DNA from: an uncultured Ruminococcus sp.
GTDB taxonomy: Bacteria > Bacillota > Clostridia > Oscillospirales > Acutalibacteraceae
NCBI GenBank assembly: GCA_902774325.1
Contig: CACYIC010000002.1
Location: 1 to 64,000 of the forward strand
Length of the DNA: 64,000 bases
Direction: 5' to 3'
Translations under genes and position numbers: made by a program
Shown: positions 8,133 to 16,028 of the stretch, piece after piece
How positions within the stretch are numbered: the first letter of the stretch is position 1
Layout: every line of letters begins with the position of its first letter
Notes under the pieces: model-generated
What the model was told of the DNA's origin: nothing
The model's input: the letters and a program-made list of their open reading frames with translations, nothing else
Database searches by the model: none

Positions 8133-9530
8133 TCAGCCTTGAGTGCGCAGGCTGTTCGCGGCGGCTGTCATCGCCGCCTCAGCGACCGGCGCGGCGTAGG
8201 TCATGCCGTAGCCCGAATCCTCGACGACGCAGGCAAAGGCGAGAGGCGCGTCGCTGTCCGTTGAGAAGCCGACCATCCAGCCGTTAGGCTCCTTGTCCTT
8301 TCCGACCTCGCCGGTTCCGGTCTTGGCGCAGACCGTGAGATCGCCGAAGAGGTAGTCGCCGTAGTAGTCGCTGACCGTATAGCGCATAGCGTGCTCCAGC
8401 TTCTCTGCCGTATCAGCGGAAAACATCTCGCGCGAGGGGCTTTTGCCCAGTCCGATGAGCTTGAGCAGATCGCCCGAGCCGCCCTTGATGTAGGTCGGCG
8501 TAACTGATTTTCCGCCGTTGGCGATAGCGCCGCAGATAATAGCCATCTGCAGGGGATTGACCTTGTCGTTGTACTGACCGACGCCCGACCAGGCGAGCTG
8601 GTTGGTGTCCGCCTTTGAGACGTCGAAATACCCCAGAGCGGTGTCGACGTCGTCTACCCTGAAGCTCGTGTTGATGCCGATCCTGTTGGCGGTTTCGGTC
8701 ATCTTCTCGGCTCCCAGCTCAACAGCCAGCTCCGCGAAAACGATGTTGCAGGAGTCGGCAAGAGCCTGTTCGAAATTGACGGTGCCGTGACTGCCTACGC
8801 AGGTTACGTCGCTGCCGCCGATCTCCTTGCTGCCCTCGCAGTACCACTCGCGCTCATAGAGGTCGGGGATATTTTCGATCGCGGCGGCTGCGGTGATCAG
8901 CTTGAAGATCGAGCCGGGTGTATAGGAGGAGGATATCACGTTGTCGAGATAAACTCCGTCGTATTCGCTTTCGTTGTCCTCGGTGATCTCGGGAGGAGCC
9001 TCGGGATCGTAGGAGTTAGTGCTGACCGAGCAGATCACCTCTCCCGTTTGGTAGTTATACACCACGCAGGCGCCCTTTTTGCCGTAGGAGCTCAGCGCGT
9101 CGTAGCAGGCGGCGGAGGCTTCGGCGTCGACGGTAAGGCTGATATCGTGAGAGATCCTCAGCGACTGGGGCATATTTAAGCCCCAGACCAGGCTGTAGCC
9201 CGTGAGCAGGGAGCGGTATTTGCTCTGAACTGCGGTCGATATATTCAGGCTGTTGTCGCCCACAACGTGAAGCAGCCCGCGCCTTACGCTCGGATCCTCG
9301 TTGTAGACGCGCTCGCCGTCAACCGTCTGAGCCAGAACCGCGCCGTGGCGGTCGTAGATGACTCCCGCCTGCTCCAGACCTCCGCTGCCCGCGATATGGG
9401 CGTTGTAGGGCTGGCTTGCCCAGTCGTCGGCGCTCATGATAAGCTCGACGGTGAAGTAAGCCATTCCGCCGATAAAGGCGATGGTGCAAATAAGTATCAT
9501 TGTGCTTCTTCTGAGCACTCGTTTCATCAA
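8133..9530 (-). CDS. Class B penicillin-binding protein (transpeptidase)
   Basis: 465 residues: one N-terminal membrane anchor (about 10-30), a short PBP-dimer-like region and a transpeptidase domain with the three active-site motifs in order, SIFK (207-210, catalytic Ser207), SCN (260-262) and KTGTGE (403-408). It cross-links peptidoglycan in the periplasmic space. At 465 residues it resembles the short PbpA type found beside RodA/FtsW in Clostridia and actinobacteria rather than the large PBP2/SpoVD proteins. It lies downstream of the FHA-FtsW gene and on the same strand, so the polymerase and its cognate transpeptidase are paired. Ribosome site AAGAAGGTG precedes the ATG. Confidence 0.92.
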   Translation of the reverse strand: MMKRVLRRSTMILICTIAFIGGMAYFTVELIMSADDWASQPYNAHIAGSGGLEQAGVIYDRHGAVLAQTVDGERVYNEDPSVRRGLLHVVGDNSLNISTAVQSKYRSLLTGYSLVWGLNMPQSLRISHDISLTVDAEASAACYDALSSYGKKGACVVYNYQTGEVICSVSTNSYDPEAPPEITEDNESEYDGVYLDNVISSSYTPGSIFKLITAAAAIENIPDLYEREWYCEGSKEIGGSDVTCVGSHGTVNFEQALADSCNIVFAELAVELGAEKMTETANRIGINTSFRVDDVDTALGYFDVSKADTNQLAWSGVGQYNDKVNPLQMAIICGAIANGGKSVTPTYIKGGSGDLLKLIGLGKSPSREMFSADTAEKLEHAMRYTVSDYYGDYLFGDLTVCAKTGTGEVGKDKEPNGWMVGFSTDSDAPLAFACVVEDSGYGMTYAAPVAEAAMTAAANSLRTQG

Positions 9531-9595
9531 AACACCTTCTTTAGAAGAGCGGTTTTATGTTATTGGCAGTTATGGATTTTTAGAGGTGCCCTTAT

Positions 9596-9652
9596 GGCAA
9601 TATCGCGTGATCCGGATGTGCGGATCGCGAAGCGATAAAAGGCAGGAAGCGC
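9596..9652. repeat. Palindromic repeat, family C, short copy
   Basis: The stretch starting GGCAATATCGCGTGATCC and containing GCGGATCGCGAAGC matches 58901-58940 (GCAATACCGCG, GCGGATTGCGAAGC). It lies between the FHA-FtsW gene and the PBP gene, in the shared transcript. Confidence 0.6.
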
Positions 9653-9673
9653 TCGCGGATCGGGCGGCGCTCC

Positions 9674-11347
9674 TTATCTTTTGAGCGAATAGGTTCTTTC
9701 GTCAGCCGCCTTGATATAGGCGATCAGCCCCCAGCACGCCATGATGCTCGAGCCGCCGCTGCTTATGAAGGGGAAGGTAACGCCCGTGAGCGGCAGGATA
9801 TCGGTCGCGCCGAAGATATTGAGCGAAAGCTGAACGACCAGCAGTCCGGCGGCGCAGCAGGCGGAAATAGAATAGAAGGTGCTGCGGCTGCGCGTTGTGA
9901 TCGCCCTCGCGTAAATGACGAGAATAGCCACGGCGAGCGCCAGGGTTATGGCGACGATAACGCCCATCTCCTCGGCGACAAGCCCGAAAACGAGATCGCT
10001 TTCGGAGGCGGCGACCTGCTTCAGGAAGCCGTTTCCGACGCCTACGCCGAAAAGCCCGCCGCTCGCGATAAAGGTGAGCACGTGAGTCTGCTGATAGCCC
10101 TCAGCCTGCGCGTACTGCCAGGCGTGACGCCACGCCTTGAAGCGGTCGGCGACATAAGGCTTGAACCTCAGCACGAATATAACGCCTATCGCGGCGGCTA
10201 CCAGCGCCAGGATCACCGTCTTGAAATCTCCGGAGCGCATGAAGGCGATGAGCAGGAAGGTCATAAAGAAGATAAGCGCCGTTCCGAAGTCGCCCATCCA
10301 CGCGAGGAGTCCCACGCAGACCATCGAGAAGATGATGAATTCGAGCAGGTTCTTGCTCGTTTGCAGCTTGTCGAGAGCGCTCGCGCCGATAATTATATAA
10401 ATGACCTTGACCAGCTCTGAGGGCTGGATCGAGATCGAGCCGATATATATCCAGTTTGCGGCGCCCTTTGTGACCTTGCCGAAGACTATGCTGGTCAGCA
10501 GAAGCCCCACGGCTATTATCATCAGCGGCAGCCTGAATTTATTGATCTTGTCGGGATCCTCGATCAGCTTGATTATGACGCAGAAGAGCACCATTCCCGC
10601 GGCGGCGGCGATAAGCTGAACATAAGCCGAGCGCTCGACTTGCCGCACCAGCAGCATTACTCCGATTCCCGTGAGGAAGAGCGCCAGCGCCTCAAGCTCA
10701 AAGCTCACTCGCCTGAGCGCGAAATATGAGATCGAGAAAAAACCCCACTCAACAACAGCCAGAGCGCCGAAAAGCAGAAGCGGAGAAAAGACGTTCGTGC
10801 CGTCGTTCCAGAACATCGCCTCGACCGCCATGAAGAAGTGGAAGAGCGTGACCATCAGCATTAGCTTCCACGCCTTGATCGCGGGCTTGTCGCTCACCTT
10901 GCGGAAGAACCAGCTCGAGCGCAGCTCGTCGTTGTATTCGTCGCCGCGCAGCAACTTGAAGCGCGTGTCGCCGACCTCGATCGTGTCGTCGATATAGACC
11001 TGCACCCTGCCCTCGGCGAGCTCGCCGTTGACGTAGGTCCCGCTCTCGGAGTTGGTGTCGGTGATGAACCAGCCCTCCTTGCGCCTGAGCAGTACCGCGT
11101 GGTTGCGCGAAACCATCTCGTCGTCAACGATAATATCGCTCGATCTGGTAGTGCCTATTGAGTTTTCCCAGAAAACGACCGGGGTTTTGTCGCCGGTCGC
11201 CAGGTTCAAGAGGGTGACAAGAGGTTTTTCGGGACGTCTTCGGCGGCGCATTGCCGCGTAGCATTGGTATACTATTACTATGGCGTATATCGGCAGCAGT
11301 ATCCTGAGCGCGACAACGCCGACGTCAAAGATAACGGAAAAATCCAA
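9674..11347 (-). CDS. FtsW/RodA/SpoVE family glycosyltransferase with N-terminal FHA domain
   Basis: 557 residues from a TTG start at 11347, chosen because TAAGGAGG lies 8 bases upstream; an in-frame TTG at 11425 has no ribosome site. Order: one membrane segment (about 8-30), a basic stretch, an FHA phosphothreonine-binding domain (about 50-135, with SSDIIVDD, VSRNHA and SGTYVNG), then about ten membrane segments of a SEDS peptidoglycan polymerase ending in FPFISSGGSS (about 525-534). SEDS proteins polymerise lipid II together with a class B PBP, here encoded next door. In actinobacteria the FHA protein is a separate gene next to rodA; here it is fused, which suggests direct control by Ser/Thr phosphorylation. 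Confidence 0.9.
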   Translation of the reverse strand: MDFSVIFDVGVVALRILLPIYAIVIVYQCYAAMRRRRRPEKPLVTLLNLATGDKTPVVFWENSIGTTRSSDIIVDDEMVSRNHAVLLRRKEGWFITDTNSESGTYVNGELAEGRVQVYIDDTIEVGDTRFKLLRGDEYNDELRSSWFFRKVSDKPAIKAWKLMLMVTLFHFFMAVEAMFWNDGTNVFSPLLLFGALAVVEWGFFSISYFALRRVSFELEALALFLTGIGVMLLVRQVERSAYVQLIAAAAGMVLFCVIIKLIEDPDKINKFRLPLMIIAVGLLLTSIVFGKVTKGAANWIYIGSISIQPSELVKVIYIIIGASALDKLQTSKNLLEFIIFSMVCVGLLAWMGDFGTALIFFMTFLLIAFMRSGDFKTVILALVAAAIGVIFVLRFKPYVADRFKAWRHAWQYAQAEGYQQTHVLTFIASGGLFGVGVGNGFLKQVAASESDLVFGLVAEEMGVIVAITLALAVAILVIYARAITTRSRSTFYSISACCAAGLLVVQLSLNIFGATDILPLTGVTFPFISSGGSSIMACWGLIAYIKAADERTYSLKR

Positions 11348-11585
11348 AGCCTCTTCCTCCTTATATATAGTATAGTGATACAAAATTTCCCAACGTAAAG
11401 TTATACATTCTAAATCATAACTCAAAGCGGCTGAAAAGTCAAGAGCGGGATTTTATACTAAAAAGTGGACAAAGATTTGCGAAAGTCATCCTCGATAATA
11501 ATTGTCTGCTTTCTATTGAAAAGTAGTATTAGAGCCGCAAACGCTGACAAGAAAATAACAAATAATTACATTTTGTGACAATTAC

Positions 11586-11614
11586 TTGACAGTGGGGCAC
11601 AAAAGTGATATAAT
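11586..11614 (+). promoter_or_regulatory. Consensus sigma-A promoter
   Basis: TTGACA (11586-11591), exact 17-base spacer, TATAAT (11609-11614): a perfect consensus promoter. The next gene starts at 11920, so transcription from here gives a leader of about 300 nucleotides. Confidence 0.85.
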
Positions 11615-11620
11615 GTGCGC

Positions 11621-11919
11621 AAAATTCACGGTCGAATATATTTTTGCTCTTGCGGAATTATCCGCTTTTTTGACAGATTATGCTATCTTGCTTTATCGGC
11701 TTTGAAATCAAGCTGAGCAAGGATGATTTGTTGCGGCGAAACAACACAATATGTTGTGTTCGCGAGAGTATTAACCTCTATTCTGAAATATTGACCAAAA
11801 ATAATGAGTTTTTATTGTGCAAATAGTAGATTGAAAAACAATTAAAAATTTGGTATCATTATATTGGTCAAAAGGCATACAAAAGTATGTCTCCAAAAAA
11901 TTTAGAAGGAGGAATTATT
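11621..11919 (+). other. Long untranslated leader of the secreted-protein gene
   Basis: About 300 nucleotides without a convincing gene. It holds a hairpin in which AACACAA (11744-11750) faces TTGTGTT (11755-11761) around TATG, extendable by GCGAA and TTCGC arms, and a small GCATAC/GTATG hairpin just before the ribosome site AGAAGGAGG. No known riboswitch class was recognised. Confidence 0.5.
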
Positions 11920-14334
11920 ATGACCAAAAAAATCGTCAGCATTGTTCTCGCAATGTGCATGGTTCTCTCGATGTGCGTCGTAGCGGGCTTCTCCGTATCG
12001 GCAGCTACCGAGGATGCTTACTTTGTAGTAGGCACACCGAACCTTTGCGGCAAAGAGTGGGTGAATGCTGACCCCGACAACCAAATGCAGCTCAATGAAG
12101 AAACAGGTCTCTATGAGAGAACCTACGAGGCTCTGGCTCCCGACCTTTACCTGTTCAAGGTAACCAACGGCACATGGGACGACGGCCACAACTGGGGCGG
12201 AGTTCTTGGTAACTACTATCTCCAGATCGACGAAGTTTGCGACGTTACCGTCCAGTTCAACCCCGCAACCGATACCATTACCTGCGTAGGCGACGGCATC
12301 GGCACCTATCAGATGGAAGTTGACAAGCTCTATGCTGTAGGTAACGGCGAAGATACTTGGCTCAACGACGTAGCATGGGATCCCGCGGCTGACGCCAACG
12401 AGATGACAGAGATCGAGCCCGGCGTTTATCAGATCACCTTTGAAGACGTTTTTGAGCATGACGCGTGGCAGATCAAGTTTTCGGCAGGTTCATGGTCCGT
12501 AAACTGGGGCGCTCCCAAGGGCGACGACGCTAATGTTCAGCTTCCTCTTAAGGGAGATTTCGATCTTATTTTTGACGGCGCAAACTGCATTTACAACATC
12601 CCCTGCGATATGGCTTCCGTAACCTTTACCGTTGACCTCAGCGCTTTTGATACAGCTACAGGTCTCGGCGCAAAGGTCACCGTTGAGAGCGTTCCCGCTG
12701 AGGATGCGGAGTACTATACCGTAGCAGGTCCTACCGAGCTGTGCGGCGTTTTCTGGACTGCTGATGCTCTCCAGAACATCATGTACTACAACGCAGATCA
12801 CTATGAGAAGACCTTTAAGGATCTTGCTCCCGGAACCTATCAGTGCAAGGTTACCGACGGCTCATGGGACAACAGCTGGGGCGCCAAGAACGGCGACAAC
12901 TTCAGCTTCGTAGTAGGCGAGACCTGCGACGTAACCGTATGCTTCGACGACGAGACCAAGGAGGTTTGGGCAGTCGGCGACGGTCTTGAGGAATTCGAGT
13001 ATCACGTTGACTACGTAACAATCGTAGGAAGCGGCGACGAAAATTGGCTCAACAATGTTGAGTGGGGTGAGAACAGCCCGCTCAACAAAATGACAATGGT
13101 AGAAGACGGCGTTTATCAGTTCACAGGCACCGACCTTCCCGAGTTTGACAACTATCTCTTCAAGTTTGCCGCTAACGGCTCCTGGGATATCAGCTGGGGC
13201 GGCGCTGTTGACGGCGTAAAGATCAGACCCAACGCAGCTCCCGTAGAGCTTGCTCCCAACGGTAAGAACCTCGCTTTCGAGACTACCGATATCGACAACT
13301 ACACCATCACTCTCGACATCAGCAACTATGATCCCGAGACCGGTAAGGGCGCATTCGTATGGGCTACCTCTGACGAAGAGGCTGAGCTTGACACCGCGCT
13401 CAACTTCATCGGCGCTAACATGACCTTCTCCAGCGGCCTTGTTGTTAACTACTATATTGACCAGAGCGTTGCCGACGTCTATGAGGACCTCAAGGTTGTC
13501 TTCATAAGACAGGGCTTGAACGGCGCGGACACAAGAGTTGTTTATGACGGCGTTAAGAAGACCATCGGTAACAGAAACGTTATCCAGTTCGACTACGACG
13601 GCATCAGCCCGCAGCTCCTCGGCGACGAGATCAAAGCTGTTGTTTACGGCAGAAGCATCGACGATCTTACCTATGCTTGCTCCGCTGAGAGAGAGTATAA
13701 CGGCAAGACTTACGTCTACAACCAGCTCCATAAGGCTAACGCTACCTCAGTTGCTAAGACCCTCTATGTAGATCTTCTTACCTACTGCGCTGCCGGCCAG
13801 ACTTACACCGGCTACAAGGCTGACACTCTCGTAACCGCTGACCTCACCGACGATGAAAAGGCTCTCGGAACTCAGGAGAATCATCAGTACACCAACCTCC
13901 TTAAGAAGGTTCCGCTTGAGGGCGCTACTGTTGACCTCAAGGGTGCGAACGTAATCATGGGCGCTACCATTTCTCCCGTATTCTACTTCCAGACCGACCT
14001 CGATCTTAAGGATGTTACAATCAAGGTTTCCATCGGCAACCGTGAGGATGTCGGCGTTTACACCGCTGCTGACTTCACAGCCTTCAACGCTACCGTTAAT
14101 CAGGTAATGTTTGATCAGGCGTTTGCTAACGAGCTCAGCGACAAGATGGTCTGCAAGGCTTATGACAAAGACGGCAACGTAATCAGCCCCGCTATCGAGT
14201 ACAGCGTTGAGTCCTATGTTGCAAGACAGCTCGCAGGCAATGTTGACGCTAAGACCAGCAACTTCCTGAACGCTATGATGAACTACGGTTATTCCGTAAT
14301 GGCGTTCTCCGGCAAAACTGCTCCCGTTGTTTGA
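11920..14334 (+). CDS. Secreted protein with two duplicated carbohydrate-binding-like domain pairs
   Basis: 804 residues from the ATG at 11920, chosen because AGAAGGAGG lies 7 bases upstream and a signal peptide follows (ending at about SVSAATE, 29-32). The N-terminal half is an A-B-A-B duplication: type A modules (about 33-130 and 263-365) share ELCG or NLCG, W, N-M, Y-TF and KVTxGxWD; type B modules (about 137-250 and 370-480) share VGxGxxxWLN, W, N-M, GVYQ and WxxxWG. These aromatic patterns resemble the starch-binding E-set/X25-type modules of pullulanases and amylosome proteins, which is an inference. The C-terminal half (about 490-804) is an unrecognised domain. No enzyme motif, dockerin or sorting signal is seen. 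Even, highly optimised codon use and the consensus promoter suggest high expression. Confidence 0.8.
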   Translation: MTKKIVSIVLAMCMVLSMCVVAGFSVSAATEDAYFVVGTPNLCGKEWVNADPDNQMQLNEETGLYERTYEALAPDLYLFKVTNGTWDDGHNWGGVLGNYYLQIDEVCDVTVQFNPATDTITCVGDGIGTYQMEVDKLYAVGNGEDTWLNDVAWDPAADANEMTEIEPGVYQITFEDVFEHDAWQIKFSAGSWSVNWGAPKGDDANVQLPLKGDFDLIFDGANCIYNIPCDMASVTFTVDLSAFDTATGLGAKVTVESVPAEDAEYYTVAGPTELCGVFWTADALQNIMYYNADHYEKTFKDLAPGTYQCKVTDGSWDNSWGAKNGDNFSFVVGETCDVTVCFDDETKEVWAVGDGLEEFEYHVDYVTIVGSGDENWLNNVEWGENSPLNKMTMVEDGVYQFTGTDLPEFDNYLFKFAANGSWDISWGGAVDGVKIRPNAAPVELAPNGKNLAFETTDIDNYTITLDISNYDPETGKGAFVWATSDEEAELDTALNFIGANMTFSSGLVVNYYIDQSVADVYEDLKVVFIRQGLNGADTRVVYDGVKKTIGNRNVIQFDYDGISPQLLGDEIKAVVYGRSIDDLTYACSAEREYNGKTYVYNQLHKANATSVAKTLYVDLLTYCAAGQTYTGYKADTLVTADLTDDEKALGTQENHQYTNLLKKVPLEGATVDLKGANVIMGATISPVFYFQTDLDLKDVTIKVSIGNREDVGVYTAADFTAFNATVNQVMFDQAFANELSDKMVCKAYDKDGNVISPAIEYSVESYVARQLAGNVDAKTSNFLNAMMNYGYSVMAFSGKTAPVV

Positions 14335-14401
14335 TCATCTTACATAAAGATATTCGAGTAAGCAACAGATAAAGCTTTAGCTAAATAATTTCACCAATAC
14401 T

Positions 14402-14427
14402 GCACACTGCGGGCAACCGCAGTGTGC
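14402..14427 (+). other. Perfect 11-bp intercistronic hairpin
   Basis: GCACACTGCGG and CCGCAGTGTGC pair perfectly around a GCAA tetraloop, with no U-tract after it. It lies between the secreted-protein gene and the 44-residue peptide gene and probably stabilises or processes a shared transcript rather than ending it. Confidence 0.7.
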
Positions 14428-14488
14428 GTGTTGATAAATCCCGACCGTTTTCGGAAGGGGAAATCTATAGAAAGGAGATTTGATCGCT

Positions 14489-14623
14489 ATGAAATATTAT
14501 GCACCTTTTGTAGAGGTAGAGCTCTTCGAGACAGTTGACGTTATCGCTACTTCCACCGGACAGTCGTCCCAGCCGTCCTATGATCCCGAGCTTCCTCCCT
14601 CCGGAGAGCCCGATTGGTTCTAA
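14489..14623 (+). CDS. 44-residue peptide with DVIATS motif
   Basis: Not previously listed as a long ORF. ATG at 14489 follows AAAGGAG at 14471-14477. The peptide starts MKYYAPFVEVELFETVDVIATS, has no signal peptide, and ends in a Pro/Glu/Asp-rich tail finishing PDWF. Its layout (MK, aromatic/Pro, hydrophobic-acidic alternation, then DVIxTS and a Ser/Gly/Pro tail) resembles small peptides widespread in Clostridia that have no assigned role. A modified-peptide precursor is possible, but no maturation enzyme is encoded nearby. A strong terminator follows 36 bases after the stop. Confidence 0.7.
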   Translation: MKYYAPFVEVELFETVDVIATSTGQSSQPSYDPELPPSGEPDWF

Positions 14624-14658
14624 TTTCTCTTTTTTTTAGTTAGTTAACTAAAAAAAGG

Positions 14659-14693
14659 CACCCCGTGGTTTTCCGCGGGGTGTTTTTCTCTTT
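14659..14693 (+). terminator. Strong intrinsic terminator
   Basis: CACCCCGTGG pairs with CCGCGGGGTG around TTTT, followed by TTTTTCTCTTT. It closes the transcript of the secreted protein and the 44-residue peptide. Confidence 0.85.
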
Positions 14694-14700
14694 AAATAAC

Positions 14701-14790
14701 ACGGTCGGGCAAAAAGGTTTATCATAAACAAACCTGTCTGCCCGACCGCAATTATTCACTATTCACTATTCTTTATTCATTATTCATTCC
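14701..14790 (-). repeat. Dispersed hairpin repeat, family B, copy 2
   Basis: The reverse complement matches 4754-4840: AATAATGAATA-type units followed by a hairpin whose arms are CGGTCGGGCAGA and its complement (14702-14747). It begins within two bases of the stop codon of the minus-strand SleB-like gene, as copy 1 does behind the PASTA gene. Confidence 0.8.
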
Positions 14791-14791
14791 T

Positions 14792-15601
14792 TCAGTATCC
14801 CCAGCGGTCAAAGAAGCGGACGTTTTCGTAGCTCAGGATGTAGTTCTGGCTCTCGTGGAAATCGCTGTCGACGAGATAGGGATTGTACATGTACATCAGC
14901 CTGTGCTGTACCGCGTCGCCGTCATGGTCGAATACAAAGCGCACAGCCATGCGGCAGTCGTCATTGGTTCCCCTGTTGGTGTCGCCGTCGTAGCGGCAGT
15001 ACTTGATGACGTCCTCGACGGTCGTATAGCCGTCAAAGCACATGGCGTCCTTTACGGACTGGGCTATCAGAGCGGCGCCGATAATGCCGCCTCCGCCGAA
15101 TTCGCCCATGCAGAGCCTTTCAAGCAGATCTCTGTCCTCGTCGCTCAGCTCGATGTGAGGGCAGGAATACGAGGGGTCGGGATTGTCGATCGCTATGAGA
15201 TAACCCGCGTCCCACTGAGCCTGATAATCGGCGGGAGATTCGGGCGGGATAGCCGTCGCGTATTGGATGTTTCGGGTGGTCTGGGGACGGGTCGCCCTTG
15301 TCGCGGAGGTAGCGCGCGTTGAACGCGTTGCCGCCGCCTTTGTAGGCTTGGTCGAGGCGGTTGACGTCGGCTTAGTTGAGGGGCTCGTCCCTCCGGTCGT
15401 TAGGATCGTTGCCGCGGGGGTGCTTTTCGCCGCTATGCTCGGATTGATATTCGTCGAGGTTATCACGCCGTTTCCGTCGTCGCCCGCCTTAAAGACATTG
15501 CCGAAGAAGGTATAGAGCGCCAGACCGACGATGACGAGTAGAACGACAATGAGCAGGATAGCCCAAGGCTTTCTCAAAATTTTTTGTATGGTAATGTTCA
15601 C
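14792..15601 (-). CDS. Membrane-anchored SleB-like cell wall hydrolase
   Basis: 269 residues from GTG at 15601, chosen because AAGGTGG lies 8 bases upstream; an in-frame GTG at 15613 has no ribosome site. One membrane anchor (about 12-36) is followed by a long Thr/Ser/Ala/Lys linker (about 45-120) and a C-terminal domain with LLERLCMGEFGGGG (about 157-170), VIKYC, and MYNPYL. The Glu-Gly context and overall spacing resemble the SleB/cell wall hydrolase family (hydrolase_2), which cuts cortex or wall peptidoglycan. The Cys-containing MGEFGGGG differs from the usual GE-GEP form, so activity is uncertain. Surface location is inferred from the anchor. Confidence 0.6.
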   Translation of the reverse strand: MNITIQKILRKPWAILLIVVLLVIVGLALYTFFGNVFKAGDDGNGVITSTNINPSIAAKSTPAATILTTGGTSPSTKPTSTASTKPTKAAATRSTRATSATRATRPQTTRNIQYATAIPPESPADYQAQWDAGYLIAIDNPDPSYSCPHIELSDEDRDLLERLCMGEFGGGGIIGAALIAQSVKDAMCFDGYTTVEDVIKYCRYDGDTNRGTNDDCRMAVRFVFDHDGDAVQHRLMYMYNPYLVDSDFHESQNYILSYENVRFFDRWGY

Positions 15602-15646
15602 TGAATAATCCACCTTGTAATTCTTTTGTCAGCTTATTGACAGATA

Positions 15647-15929
15647 ATACTATTTTCAATAAAACGCCGTAAACAATTTCATACTATCTTCTAATAAAAC
15701 CCTTTAACATCTGTCGCGTTAAATTTCGCAGAGCTGCGTTGTCGTCCTCGGAATACGTCAGTATTCCTGCGTCCTCCGCCTTGCTCTGCAAAATTTTCCG
15801 CTGACATCTGTTTGAAAGCGTTTTATCAGAAAATAGTATCAGCGGAAAATTTCGCGGAAAAGGTCGAAGGTCGGCGCCTGTCGGGAAAATCAACGCTTTA
15901 AGACAAGGGTTTTTGATTGAATATAGTAT
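15647..15929. repeat. Outer MITE-like element carrying a nested one
   Basis: The left end ATACTATTTTCAATAAAACG (15647-15666) matches the inverted right end, whose complement reads ATACTATATTCAATC (ending at 15929). A second complete element lies inside at 15681-15839. The outer element has no coding capacity. The rest of the gap (15602-15646 and 15930-15985) shows nothing recognisable. Confidence 0.6.
15681..15839. repeat. MITE-like element with terminal inverted repeats
   Basis: 159 bases. Left end ATACTATCTTCTAATAAAAC and right end (as complement) ATACTATTTTCTGATAAAAC are near-identical inverted repeats. Inside, ATTTCGCAGAG/CTCTGCAAAAT and GGAATAC/GTATTCC arms make the whole element one long imperfect hairpin with loop GTCA. 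A lone end of the same type occurs at 34747-34764. Confidence 0.75.
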
Positions 15930-15985
15930 AGCAAGTATTATTCTACCACAAGATTGCAGAATGAGCAAGTGTTTTGCAAAAAAAA

Positions 15986-16006
15986 GCCGCTCCGTCAAGG
16001 AGCGGC
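15986..16006 (-). terminator. Intrinsic terminator after the AraC-type gene
   Basis: GCCGCTCC and GGAGCGGC form an 8-bp stem around GTCAA; on the minus strand the stem is followed by eight T residues. A-runs on both sides make it potentially bidirectional. Confidence 0.85.
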
Positions 16007-16028
16007 GAAAAAAATTCATTTTTTTTAA

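Noticed and set aside
11348..11425. Longer form of the FHA-FtsW protein starting at 11425
   Set aside because: The upstream TTG lacks a ribosome site, whereas TAAGGAGG stands 8 bases before the TTG at 11347.
15684..16019. A 111-codon open frame on the minus strand
   Set aside because: It lies across the MITE-like elements and the terminator of the AraC-type gene, lacks a ribosome site, and its product has no coherent composition.
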